Shown here: one piece after another, positions 24,465 through 35,413 of the stretch
How the letters are laid out: every line of letters begins with the position of its first letter
Numbering within the stretch: the first letter of the stretch is position 1
DNA from: Pterois miles
Taxonomy: Eukaryota > Chordata > Actinopteri > Perciformes > Scorpaenidae
Length of the DNA: 64,000 bases
Assembly: GCA_947000775.1 (NCBI GenBank)
Contig: CAMQGK010000567.1
Span: 24,377,001 to 24,441,000 of the forward strand
Direction of reading: 5' to 3'
The notes under the pieces: model-generated
Told to the model about the DNA's origin: nothing
The model's database searches: none
What the model saw: the letters and a program-made list of their open reading frames with translations, nothing else
Position numbers and translations under genes: made by a program

Positions 24465-25350
24465 TTTCTGGTGGTGGATTTCTGCAGGAGGAGGAAGAGC
24501 TCCCCTACTCCCATCACCATCCGTGGGGAGGAGGTGGAGGTGGTGGACAACTACAAGTTCCTGGGAGTTCACTTAAACAATAAACTGGACTGGTCCAACA
24601 ACTCTGAGGCCTCTACAGGAAGGGACAGAGCAAACTATTCTTCCTGAGAAGGCTGAGGACCTTCAACGTGTGCACCAGGCTACTTCAGATGTTCTACCAG
24701 TCTGTAGTAGCAGCTTCCTGTTCTTTGCCGTGGTATGTTGGGGGGGTGGCATCAGCACCAGGGATGCCACCAAACTTAACAAACTGGTGAGGAGGGCTGG
24801 GTCTGTGGTTGGATGTGAGCTGGACAGTCTGGAGGTGGTGGCAGAGGGGAGGACCAGGAGGAAGCTGGAGTCTATTCTGAAGAACCCCTCCCACCCCCTC
24901 TATGACCAACTGGTCCAGATGAGGAGTACATTCAGCCAGAGACTGATCCCCCCTCGGCACACTACAAACCGCTTGGGTCAGTCCTTTCTTTTGGTGGCCA
25001 TCAGGCTCCATAACCAAGGCCTGAACCAGAACCAAGGTCTGACCCCCATGTGACTCTGATCATCTGCTCCATATTTATTCCTGGAAAAATGTGTATAATT
25101 ACATATAATTCTATAATTACATGCATATACAATACCCACCACCCGCTGCACTTTACTTATTACTGTTCTACATATTTATTTTATTGCAAATTTCCTTCAT
25201 TGCACCTTCTCTTTTACTTTTTACTATATTGTATTCATCTGTACTGTTGTTTCATCTGTACTGTTGCTGCTGCTGCTACGACACCCGAATTTCCCTCCAG
25301 GGATTAGTAAAGGTTCATCTTATCTTATCCTATCTTATCTTATACACTTG
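24465..25350 (+). mobile_element. LINE (L2/CR1-like) 3' fragment, frameshifted reverse transcriptase
   Basis: Conceptual translation in three successive frames gives the RT C-terminal region: DFCRRRKSSPTPITIRGEEV, then YKFLGVHLNNKLDW, LFFLRRLRTFNVC, FFAVVCWGG, RRAGSVVG and HPLYDQLV. These are typical of fish L2/CR1-type non-LTR elements. At least two frameshifts separate them, and the 5' end is missing. The element ends TTTCCCTCCAGGGATTAGTA, then ATCTT-type repeats, the usual microsatellite-like tail. Inactive. Confidence 0.75.
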
Positions 25351-25369
25351 ACTTGCAGTAATGTCGAGA

Positions 25370-25431
25370 ATTCATTTGCACAAGAATTTCCTTCAGGATT
25401 AATGAAGTTCTATCTTATCTTATCCTCTTTC
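25370..25431 (+). mobile_element. Second LINE 3'-terminal remnant
   Basis: AATTTCCTTCAGGATTAATG followed by ATCTT repeats repeats the terminal motif of the adjacent LINE. It is either a separate insertion or a duplication of the tail. Confidence 0.5.
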
Positions 25432-25539
25432 TTTGTGATGTTCTGCTATTGAAAGGTGGCACACAAATGAAGTTACTTACTTACTTTTCAAATAGATTAT
25501 CATCCAGTTATCTACTATGATATAAATGATCCAAGCATA

Positions 25540-25715
25540 AAAAAATCGGACTCAGTTTAACACTGGCATCTGATCAGTACTCAGTATGGGCTGATACCCA
25601 AAGCTCAGGTATCAGTATCGGTCTCTGGACTGAAAAAGTTGGATCAGTGCATCCCTACCAGCTATATGAGTCAATATCGGCCCAATATAGGATCCAGTAT
25701 CAGTGCCTCCCTAAT
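25540..25715. mobile_element. DNA transposon end fragment
   Basis: GGGCTGATACCCAAAGCTCA, then TATCAGTATCGG and AAAAAGTTGGATCAGTGCAT, resemble terminal sequence of common fish hAT-type elements that end with GATCGGTGCATCCCTA-like motifs. Only one end is seen. Confidence 0.4.
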
Positions 25716-25979
25716 TAAAACATCATGAAATTGGAATATTAATTAAAATTCAAGCCAGTTCTCAGAGTCAAGCCCCAACACCATGTTGTAAATGAAAGTA
25801 TTATTCTTATTATTACCATTATTATTGTGTTTACTTCATTAATAATGTATGAGTCTGAATTATGATCACCAGTGACTGTGCAGTTTTGCTGCAGCAGGTC
25901 ATCGCTGCTCTGCGGCCATGTTTCAGGCCCTTATATTAGTTTTTATGCTGTAAACAGTCCGCAGATCAGCAGGGAACAG

Positions 25980-26212
25980 TGTGTTCATGAGGCGCTGTCT
26001 GCCTGCGCAGCTAGCAGCCTGATAGCATGAAGCTAGCTCATGTTGAGCCGCGGATCGCAGGAGCCTGAATCTCCTGAAATAAAGACCAGGATGCTGCGTT
26101 TCTACGAGCTGCTGCGATGTTACATCATGTCGGCGACAAACACATCTAAATACTCACAGATCCGTCTCTGTTTTCAGGGCGGGTCCAACATGTTTATGAG
26201 TAACGGTACGAC

Positions 26213-26245
<33 letters not shown>

Positions 26246-26520
26246 GTGATGCTCGGTACCTACCGCTCTGGACCGAATCAAGGTACCGGTCCGGTCTGGT
26301 CCCTCTCTCTCTTTCCCCGCAGCCTCCTTCACGGATCAGGCCAAAGATGCTGTCTCCGATCAGGCCAATCGATCCAGAATAATACGGGATGACGACGACC
26401 ACATCCGAGCCCTGCCCTCTGGTTTCTGTGTTGTGAGTGTACCGACGGACCGGAGCCACCAGAGGGCGCCGGAGCCCAGAGCCGGCCGTCACTGTGGAGG
26501 ACAGCACAGCAGACAAAGAC
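25980..26520. other. CpG-rich pocket, candidate promoter or first exon
   Basis: CpG dinucleotides are far denser than in the AT-rich flanks. On the plus strand a strong acceptor (CTCTCTTTCCCCGCAG at about 26,308-26,323) precedes 110 nt open in phase 1, followed by GTGAGT at 26,434. On the minus strand the same DNA is open from 26,516 to 26,154, starting with an Arg/Ser-rich segment. Neither product is recognised. Contains (CAA)n at 26,213-26,245. Confidence 0.3.
26213..26245. repeat. (CAA)n trinucleotide repeat
   Basis: Eleven consecutive CAA units that read as poly-Gln on plus and poly-Leu on minus; no supporting coding context. Confidence 0.9.
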
Positions 26521-26525
26521 GATGG

Positions 26526-27835
26526 AGATAAATACTGACAGATAAATAAAATAAATAAATGAATGAATCGATAAATACATAAAGAAAGGAATAAATGACT
26601 TGATAAAATAAATACATGAACAGATGACTTGATAAATAAATGACTTGATAAATAAATAAATGAATCAATAAATACATAAATAAATGACTCGATAAATAAA
26701 TAAATGACTTGATAAAATAAATAAATTAATAAATGACTTGATAAATAAATAAATAAATGGCTTGATAAATAAATACAAGAAAAAATGATTTGATAAATAA
26801 ATAAATGACTTGATAAATAAATGAATCAATAAATACATAAATAAATGACTTGATAAATAAATAAATGACTTGATAAAATAAATAAATGAATAAATCACTT
26901 AATAAATAAATGACTTGATAAAATAAATAAATGAATAAACGACTTAATAAATAAATGACTTGATAAATAAATAAATGAATCAATAAATACATAAATAAAT
27001 GACTCGATAAATAAATAAATGACTTGATAACATAAATAAATGAATAAATTACTTGATAAATAAATAAATAAATAAATAAATAAATGGCTTGATAAATAAA
27101 TGAATAAATGATTTGATAAATAAATAAATGACTTGATAAATAAATGAATAAATGATTTGATAAATAAATAAATGACTTGATAAATAAATGAATAAATGAC
27201 TCAATAAACAAACAAATGGCTTGATAAATGAAGAAATCAATAAATGACTCAGTAAATAAATAAATGACCCAATAAATAAATGAATAAATAAATGACTTGA
27301 TAAATAAATAAATGACTTGATAAAATAAATAAATGAATAAATGACTTAATAAATAAATGACTTGATAAAATAAATAAATGAATAAACGACTTAATAAATA
27401 AATGACTTGATAAATAAATAAATGAATCAATAAATACATAAATAAATGACTCGATAAATAAATAAATGACTTGATAACATAAATAAATGAATAAATTACT
27501 TGATAAATAAATAAATAAATAAATAAATAAATGGCTTGATAAATAAATGAATAAATGATTTGATAAATAAATAAATGACTTGATAAATAAATGAATAAAT
27601 GATTTGATAAATAAATAAATGACTTGATAAATAAATGAATAAATGACTCAATAAACAAACAAATGGCTTGATAAATGAAGAAATCAATAAATGACTCAGT
27701 AAATAAATAAATGACCCAATAAATAAATGAATAAATAAATGACTCGATAAATAATTAAATGACTTAATAAATAAATAATAAATAAACAGATAAATAGGTA
27801 GAGAGATAAATAAATAAACAAATAAATATATACAG
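26526..27835. repeat. ATAA-rich minisatellite with 447-bp internal duplication
   Basis: Built from TAAATAAATGA and CTTGATAAATAAATAAATGA-type units of 12-24 bp, with no stop in one minus frame for 310 codons because the repeat lacks TTA, CTA and TCA there. A block of about 450 bp starting near 26,850 recurs 447 bp further on almost unchanged. Translation is low-complexity Ile/Tyr/Phe/Leu and not a protein. Confidence 0.95.
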
Positions 27836-27844
27836 CTTTACAGC

Positions 27845-27955
27845 TCTATGTGTCCGCCCTGCGATGGACTGGCGACCTGTCCGGGGTGTATCCTGCCTTC
27901 GCCCAGTGCCAGCTGGGATCAGCTTGGGATAAGCGGTTGAAGATGGATGGATTAC
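27845..27955 (+). mobile_element. 3' end of a dispersed fish LINE/SINE family
   Basis: GCGATGGACTGGCGACCTGT, then GGGTGTATCCTGCC, GATAAGCGGTTGAAG and ATGGATGGAT. This ordered motif set closes many copies of a common fish non-LTR element and its SINE partners. Exact family not determined. Confidence 0.55.
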
Positions 27956-28059
27956 ACACAGTGAAAATAATATTAAAAATAAATGCAGCCATTAAGTAGT
28001 CAAACTGGGCAGCACAATTACAGGCTGCAAACAGACCCAACTGTCCATTCATCATGGCA

Positions 28060-28450
28060 AAGCAGTCCAATGCTTAAGTGGCAAAACTCTTAAATGATCA
28101 CAACCACCTCTTAAATCACCACTTTCAGCTACTGCCCGCAGCGAAAAGGTACAAACATATAAAAAAAATGTTTGTACCTGGTGCCATAAAGTATCTTAAT
28201 CTGTACGGACAGCCACTTTCTGGAGCCAGCCTGCTAGCTCGGCACACAGCAGTTTATATCTACGTATTTAACCTTAATTCAGTCATGGTGCTCCTTTTTA
28301 ATGTAGCTTGTGTTTTAATGTGATCTGTCTGAATGTGATATATCGTCCTAATGTACTCTTTCAGTAGCAGCTTTTGCACATGTGAACCAAAGACAAATTT
28401 CTGCCTTTTGTATGCAAAAAGCAGATAATAAAGCCTTTATTCATTTTCAA
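28060..28450 (+). mobile_element. LINE 3' remnant with ORF C-terminus and TTCA-type tail
   Basis: A short plus frame reads LLPAAKRYKHIKKMFVPGAI, resembling the end of fish non-LTR ORF2 proteins (RYK..FVP.AI..LN). It is followed by ACCAAAGACAAATTTCTGCC and AATAAAGCCTTTATTCATTT, a typical LINE 3' terminus. Strongly 5'-truncated. Confidence 0.5.
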
Positions 28451-30219
28451 ATTTATACATCTATTTTGCATTTATTCTTTTTATATATATATTTTAAAAC
28501 ATAATGCAGGGACATGAACAGTGGTCTCCTGGATGATAGCCAGTGACAGTATTGGACCCATCTAAGCGTGATTAAGCGTCGATGTTTGACACCCTGGGAA
28601 TAAACTGGGGGAGGTCAGACCGCCGAAGGGATCCCAAGATAAATCTGAGGTCACCAAGTGATTAAAAGAAAGAAGTTTTTGCTTTTGTCTGATGAAATAT
28701 GGATATTTTCACCTCTTTGGACATCTAAAAAGTTGGTTGAACTGCTCATGACTTCACCCACATAAAAGCTATAAACTGTGATGAGCAGGTTGAAGTTGCT
28801 TTGTAATCTTTATCATTGTGTTGCAGATATATATGCATAAATGATGCACCCAGGCATATGCACACTTTTTAAAAAAAAAAAAAAAAAAAAAAGGACCATC
28901 ACTACTATTTTCCTCAGCAGTGTGATCAGAATCAGAAACTCCTCTTATGTGCACACTTGATCAAACAAAATGGGATGCTATCTGATGTGATCAATAGCTT
29001 AATCTTAACTTCAAACAAAACACAATTGAGTCTAGACAACTGCAAACAGCCAACAACCAGATTGTAGCTCTGCACAAATCAACTAAAGCAGACAAAGTGG
29101 ACATGAGGATGAGGTGAAAACTTTTGTGAAACTGAGGGCAGAGAGGATGTGATGTTTTGGCACAGTGAAGAAAAGCCTCATATCTCATATGTACAACAAA
29201 AAAAAACAAGATTTATAAAAACATATAGTTCACTCAGGAGGATTTATGAGCCAAAATTTAGTTGCTGCAAATTTAATGTCAAACTTTGTGATTAGTGATT
29301 CTTGGTGATCAAACACACAAGCAGAAAGTAGGCCATCAAGACCCCGCTTTCCAAACCCAAAGTCCCTCCTCAGTGGCCTTATTTCAATGGGATTGTTTGT
29401 GAAAGCAATGTAATTTGCAGACAGAGCCGTGGGGCTTTAGTCTCAGCTGTAGCCTTGTCTAATGTCTCCATTTCCCAAGTCTAATAACGGAGGTATTGTG
29501 AAGAACCTGCTCGGACCAGCTGGTCCCTGGTGCTGGACAGGGGCAGGAGCTGGACTGCCCGGTCCAGGGAGACTCACCCAGGGGTGGGGAGAGCGCATGG
29601 AGAGCCAGCCCTGACATGCAGAACTGCAGCTAGATGTGTAAATGATTAAGACTGTGGTAATTTCCCTTGTGATCGTGGCCTGAGGTGAAATTCAATGTTG
29701 TTGTTGAGCACACGTGTTCATACATGTGCAACATTATATGTTTACTGTGTTTGCATGCACTGGAAGTGGAAAGCTCTCCATCCATCTTTTCTCTCAGTTA
29801 TGTTTTATTCAACGTCCTCCTCTTGTATTATCTCTCGCCCCCTCTCTCTCCATTTCTTCCCACTACTCTCATTATTCTTTGAGTGCTGGCTCTAAATTGG
29901 AGGGAGGCAGGAAAGAAAGAGCGGTGCGGTGCTCACATGTGACCTCTCTGACCCATACCTCTTCAAATCCTGGGACCAATTTTACAGGCCCGCTGAACAA
30001 ACAGCCATCACAAGGCATGTATAATTAATGTCACCCGCTACCTGACAACTTTCTGAATGATGTAACAGGCTGGAGACGAAATCCCCGGGACTCCCTGCAT
30101 CTTGGAATCTCAATTATTCTCCTCGCATCTCATTACCTCCTCTACTTTTCATCACTTCTTTCTTTACACGTTATCCACATTTGCAGCATGGCAATGGCCG
30201 TTGTTTGGCTAGTCTACCA
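28451..30219. other. Intergenic, no gene recognised
   Basis: Contains an A22 tract at 28,871-28,892. The stretch around 29,380-29,480 is unusually free of simple sequence and could be a conserved non-coding element, but that cannot be judged without alignment. No exon seen. Confidence 0.4.
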
Positions 30220-30224
30220 CTGGT

Positions 30225-30755
30225 ACACACTGAAATATCTCAACAACTATTGGATGGATTGCCATGAAATTTTGTTCAGGCATTCCTGGTGTCCAGAGGA
30301 TGAATTGTCCCTAATGTCTCTGCTGATCCCTTGGCTTTTCATCTAGCACCACCATCAGGTCAAATTTATCACCAAATACCCAAACTTATGATATAAGCCT
30401 CAGTTGTACTTTGTGTTTTGCACTAATTAGCCTAGTTGTAGTAATAGTATATTTATTTTGGTACTCAAAACAATTTTCCAAAAAGAATGCAAACAAGATG
30501 AATCAATAACAATAAGGCATTATATTAAAGGGAAAACCAAAAAAATATTGTCCAAAAACCCCTTTTCACATAAGAGGCAACCCTTTCACGACTGGTTTAG
30601 GGTACAAAGACAAAAAAGTTTCATACACAATAATAATCACCAAAGTTTTCCATACATTTAGCAATTTGCAAAAGTTAGCATGCTAGCATGTTAGCATTCT
30701 GAAGTTGCATTTAGCTCATAGCATAGCCTCAAAAACCTGCTACCATGGCTGTAGA
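30225..30755. repeat. Dispersed fish repeat, copy B (same family as 18,705-19,670)
   Basis: Starts with CAACAACTATTGGATGGATT and GCCATGAAATTTTGTTCAGG. It also contains GTGTCCAGAGGATGAATTG and ends with TTAGCATGCTAGCATGTTAG and GCTGTAGACTCTTA, in the same order as in copy A. Confidence 0.6.
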
Positions 30756-30889
30756 CTCTTAGTTGCCTCACTTTCAGGATTGGCGCCACGTCATCGCCTC
30801 CCCATTTTCTCAGATTTTACGCTTGATTCAGGAAATAAAGAGTCTAACTAGTCTAAGCCTCACAAAGCCACTAGAAAGGCTGCAGACTC

Positions 30890-31170
30890 TTATGCTGAGT
30901 TCATATCAGAGCAGTGGCAAAGTGCTGCCTGGAGCGAGCTACCAAGCTCAGGGAGCTGCAAGCTGTCGATTCTGCAGTGAAGTGCGGTCAAACAAAAGTT
31001 GAGAAAAGTTTTAGCGGTGAAGTGTGACCAGAGAGTATCCGCAGCCAATCAATAAACAGATCCTGTGACTCCTGTGACATGACAAATGCGCCTCCCAGCT
31101 GCAGAAAGGTTTTATTATTGTGGCAAACCGCACTTTTCCGCTGTCCGGTGTGAATTTAGAGTTAGTCTTA
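30890..31170. mobile_element. Possible MITE with imperfect inverted ends
   Basis: Left GAGTTCATATCAGAGCAGTG and GCAAAGTG mirror right GCACTTTTCCGCTGTCCGG and TGTGAATTTAGAGTTAG when reverse complemented. About 280 bp, no ORF. No target-site duplication established. Confidence 0.35.
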
Positions 31171-33185
31171 TTAGCCTGTATGTTATCTAACTTACAGATA
31201 TTCAGCAACTCACGGGCCATAAACTGCCAGATAAAGTCGTTTCAAAGCCACATAGATCAGCGTTCTTCTGCTTAGTTACTATAATGTCAACATGAGGAAC
31301 ATTTTTGTGGCGGTTTGAGGCAATAATACGAGTGTGGTTTTACACATTTGTGCACGTCCACATGTGATTGTTCAATTCAGTGATGGTGTGAGGTCCCCAG
31401 ACAATGTGCGTAATGATGATGTAATGCGTTAATAACACACACACACACACACAGACGCTCTAATGACCAACTCAGACCTTTTCTACCACTAACCTCGTAC
31501 ACAAAGGAAGCTATATTACAGCTAGAGGTAATGAGGTCACATTGAAGTATGACCTCTACATAACCAACACCAGGCTACATAACAACCATCACCTGCCCTG
31601 GTTTGATTTGGTTTGCAGTGTGCCACCACATTACAGTTGCACATGACACATGTGCAGTATCTGTTGTCCTGTGCTGAATCCAGCACCAAACAACAACCCA
31701 TACAGAACACAATCACGCCAATATCAAAGCACCAGAAGATTGCGTGTAATCGAGTTTGTGTGACAAGGACCAATGATGATGTTGTATTAAGTACTGGAGA
31801 GCAGGCACGCACTACCCCTGTGGGGGTCTTTCACAGCTACGCTAGCTACTCTTGAAGAATCACCTTCCCCTGTCCCACATTTCTCCGTGATCAATTCATG
31901 TCAGATGGCCATATTTTATTTAACACTTAATCGTGGCGCTCCCCTCCCTGCGTCCCCCGCAGCTCATTTGTTCATGTTGGAAAAAAGAAATAAGAGCATG
32001 TGATTGCTCACCTACCCTCACTCCTTCACACTTCTTCACTTTCCTACATCTGATTCAAGTGGCACTCAGGAAAAAAAAACAGGTCAGCCATTATTGGACT
32101 GTTTCTGTAATGAATTATTCCTTTCATAAGTTGCCCTCTATCTGGCGGATGAAGAAAGCTCAAGATGCTCATAACTGAAGCACCAAGCAGGTTTTAAGAT
32201 GGTCCTGATTCTCTTCTGTAATCCGCCGCTTTGTAAACTCATGACTTTTCTTCCACACAAAAAAAACCTCTTTCTTCTCTCTTTCTTTGTGTAAAGCTCT
32301 CTAATCTTGTCTGCCCTCAGGTCCTTGTCGCAGCCACCTTTTAAATGATATCCTGAATCTCAGTCAGTCAGACGGCAAAGCGGTGTGGTTGTGTTTCCTC
32401 AGACCTGTGGAGACGTGGCGTAGGCCTCGACTGTGCTGAAGAGGCACAGGGAGAGCAGAAACACCGCTGACAGCTCTCTAAATGGACATGACGTTTTACC
32501 GTACGTACTCATGCCAAAGCTGCTCTGATGTCTAGTTTCTGCAAATATAGCAACTCCTAAAAGCACAGGGGAGTCTGCAAATCACTGATATAAACAATGA
32601 CTACTGTGCATCCATAAATACAATATTCTTCATATTTTGGATGTTTTTCCTGAATCGTGTCTATGATTTCACAGTAGTTCCTGTACTGAGAAAGATGGAG
32701 CTAAAGAGACAAAAACTGTTTTCATGGGAGGAATGTGAGAGCTGAGAAATGTATGTATGAGGTATGGTTACAAATCAATGATGGCGGTATTCACATCTTT
32801 TACTTAATTAAAAATAGCAATACAACAGAGTAAAAAAATACTCCATTAGGCTACAAGTAAAAGTCCTGTACTCAATTACTGATTTTAAAATAAAGTGTTT
32901 TCAGCAAAATGTAATTAAGGATCAAGATTAAATTATTGCAATCAATTATTACTATGGCTGCATTAATGTATGAGCAGCATTTTAATGTAACAGGTGGAGG
33001 TGAAGCAAATTTTCAATCTGATCCTGTAGAACCTGTTATATGTTGAAAATTAAGTCATGAAATGCCAATAAAATAAAGGTAATAATCTACAACACTTAAT
33101 CACGCAACATAAAATCCAGTTTTCAATTTTGTGAAATCAATTTTATTGTCCTAAATCTCCATTATTATTAAATCTTCATGTTTTA
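31171..33185. other. Intergenic, no gene recognised
   Basis: Includes a short (CA)n near 31,435-31,453 and AT-rich sequence around 32,780-33,180. No coding exon recognised on either strand. Confidence 0.45.
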
Positions 33186-33189
33186 ATCG

Positions 33190-33455
33190 CATTATGAGCG
33201 GCTAGCCGGCACGATACCGACCATGAACCACTAAAGAGGAGGCCGATGGTGAGTGGGCAACTCCGGGTCGGAGAAGCGAAGCCAATGCTGAAGTGCCTTA
33301 AATTGTACTTAGCTCAACCCTCAAAAAAAAAAAAAAAAAAAATCTAGATGGCAACAGACAAAATGCCAAACTTGAAGCTTCAAAACGGCAGTCCACAAAC
33401 CAGTGAGTGACGTCACGGTGACTATGTCCACTTCTTATATACTGTACAGTCTATG
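33190..33455. repeat. Dispersed repeat, copy with TATATACTGTACAGTCTATGG end
   Basis: GGAGAAGCGAAGCCAATGCT, an A20 tract (33,323-33,342), GCTTCAAAACGGCAGTCCAC, then GTCCACTTCTTATATACTGT and ACAGTCTATGG. This looks like a common fish interspersed family; a relative lies in opposite orientation at 51,785-51,935. Confidence 0.5.
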
Positions 33456-34472
33456 GTGTCTTAGCTTGGTAACTTAATCACTTCATTTCCACGACAACGT
33501 CCCACTTTCACAATATTATGTATTTCCTGTAGTATAGTATAGTAAGCTACATGTAAGCTAAATCATGAGCAAGCAGAAAACCTTCCTGGTTCAATTAGCT
33601 ACCAGAGTACATATATAACTTTCACATCCAGACTGTGGGGGTCGGACAGAAGTGGTATGTTTTATCCCAAAGCCTGTGTCAAATAACCAATACCAGACTA
33701 GTGCTTCGAGAAATAACTTGCAGATAAACCTTCATCTGTCGGAGTGGAAAGGGGACGATTTCACACCGTGATTAACCCAAACATCTCTGCTTCAGTGTTA
33801 ATGTGTTCCACTCTGCCTCCGCAGTAATGACGGCTGCACTTGAGAGCACAACACATAAATCAGCCGCTGGATTTGTCTGTAAAGTAGCATAAAATTGAAA
33901 GAAAATCAAGTAAAATATAAGTACCTTAAAATGTATCTGAGTAAACGCACTTATTTACGTTGGTGGAGCTCATGGAAGTTCATTTACAGCCGCATAATAA
34001 GTTAATATTGTACAGTATATTTTAGTGTAATTTTATATGTCTGAGGAAAATGTTGATATTTTCATTATTTATTATTATACTGACTATCGAGAGCAAATGA
34101 ACGGGTCCCTCAACTCTTCTTCAGCATTGCATTCCCTAAACATTTTCAGCTACATTATCTTCATTAAATCAGTGTAGTGCACACAGTACTGTTAACAGTT
34201 CATTAATTAGATTTTTATGGACTTGCATCGGTTATACTTATGTTAACAATGGTCTGTGCATTTCTGTGCATTCACAGAATCAGAAATTGCATTTTCCAGA
34301 CTTTCAAAAGGGAAGTCTTGTGCAAACGGATAAATCAGAGAAATCTGAAGAGACTGGAGTGTTTCTTAAACAGGAACACTTGTGTCTCTGCTCATTAGCA
34401 CATTGTAGCTGGAGATTCAGACAGTTCACACTGCATGGAAAATTAGACTGAACAGCCAGTACCTACCCCCCC

Positions 34473-34473
<1 letters not shown>
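33456..34473. other. Intergenic, no gene recognised
   Basis: AT-rich, low CpG, only short ORFs. No repeat family recognised. Confidence 0.4.

Positions 34474-34509
<36 letters not shown>
34474..34509. repeat. (CA)n microsatellite
   Basis: About 18 CA units preceded by a C-run. Confidence 0.95.
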
Positions 34510-34511
<2 letters not shown>

Positions 34512-34689
34512 TGTAACATTTACAATATGCAAATAGGATTGTGGGTACATGCTTGGACTCTGCGTGTGCACTCATTTGTAGATGAATGGTTACTGAACAT
34601 AAAGCAATAAAGAGAGGCATTGACAACATGCCAAGGGCAAACACTATCGTTTTCGACGCAACCCTTCATTTATCTTTTCTGATCTGTCA

Positions 34690-35265
34690 CATCCTCATCA
34701 GTTTGTCTCTTTGTGTTCACTGCCCTCAAACAGGAGCTCCTCTTTCTCTCTGAGCATCCCTCAGCCTCCCACCTGCCGCCTCTGTCTCCCTCACTTTCTG
34801 CTCTATAGCATGCCCTTGCTCTCCATCTACCTTCCTCCCTCTTTCCTTCTTTCCCTCCCTCTCTCCACTCCTCCTCCTCCTCCTCCCGCTGCGCTCTCGA
34901 CTCGCTCTCATTCCCCCTCGCTCACACTCTCAGGCAGCATCCTCCCCTCTCCACTTCTACCTTCATACTCACCTCTTCACGCCTCCCTCTCGCCGCTTTC
35001 CTCTCCATCACCTACTAACACATATCATCTCTGGCATTTCCCCGTCTGTTGTCCCTTCCACGCTCTCCTCCATTTGTCCCTCCTTCTCACACACACACAC
35101 ATTCAACCTTGTTGCCTCGTGCAAACTCACGCGTGCACACACTCATGCTGATTGGCACCCAAGGACAGAGCACCCTTTCTCCCGTACCGGCGACCAGGCG
35201 GTTTGCTCGCGTGGCCAGGCTTCTTGACACTGAGCTCAGCTGAGGAAGAGGACGAGGAAGAGGCC
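34690..35265 (+). promoter_or_regulatory. Pyrimidine-rich 5' flank/5'UTR of gpr139-like gene
   Basis: Long CT-rich tracts (34,740-35,090) followed by a more CpG-containing segment (35,130-35,260) directly upstream of the start codon. The 146-codon Ser/Pro/Leu-rich ORF in it is explained by the pyrimidine bias. Transcription start not determinable. Confidence 0.4.
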
Positions 35266-35413
35266 ATGGAGCACAGCCACATCTTCCCTGTTTTTTCCCC
35301 AAATGGGAGCACTTGGAGCCCGGGGCAGCATCCCTCTGAGTTTGCCCAGGGATGCCCTCTCGGACCACTGCCTGTCATCTACTACAGCGTCCTGCTCTGC
35401 CTCGGCCTGCCCG
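35266..35413 (+). CDS. gpr139: gpr139-like exon 1: N-terminus and start of TM1
   Basis: First in-frame ATG, in good context (GAGGCCATGG), encoding MEHSH, very close to the MEHTH start of GPR139. Codes 49 residues plus one base; the donor is CCCG followed by GTAAGA. Confidence 0.92.

Noticed and set aside
24670..25053. 127-codon plus ORF as a host gene
   Set aside because: It is the end of a frameshifted LINE reverse transcriptase followed by the ATCTT-type tail.
26154..26516. Minus ORF with an Arg/Ser-rich, mitochondrial-presequence-like start
   Set aside because: Its C-terminal part reads through a CAA repeat as poly-Leu and no family is recognised; kept only as part of the CpG-pocket finding.
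26726..27658. 310-codon minus-strand ORF of Ile/Tyr/Phe/Leu repeats, resembling a membrane protein
   Set aside because: It is the translation of an ATAA/TGACTTGATAA minisatellite with no stop words in that frame; period and composition explain it fully.
34711..35151. 146-codon Ser/Pro/Leu plus ORF before gpr139
   Set aside because: Explained by CT-rich sequence; no family motifs and no junction to the receptor.
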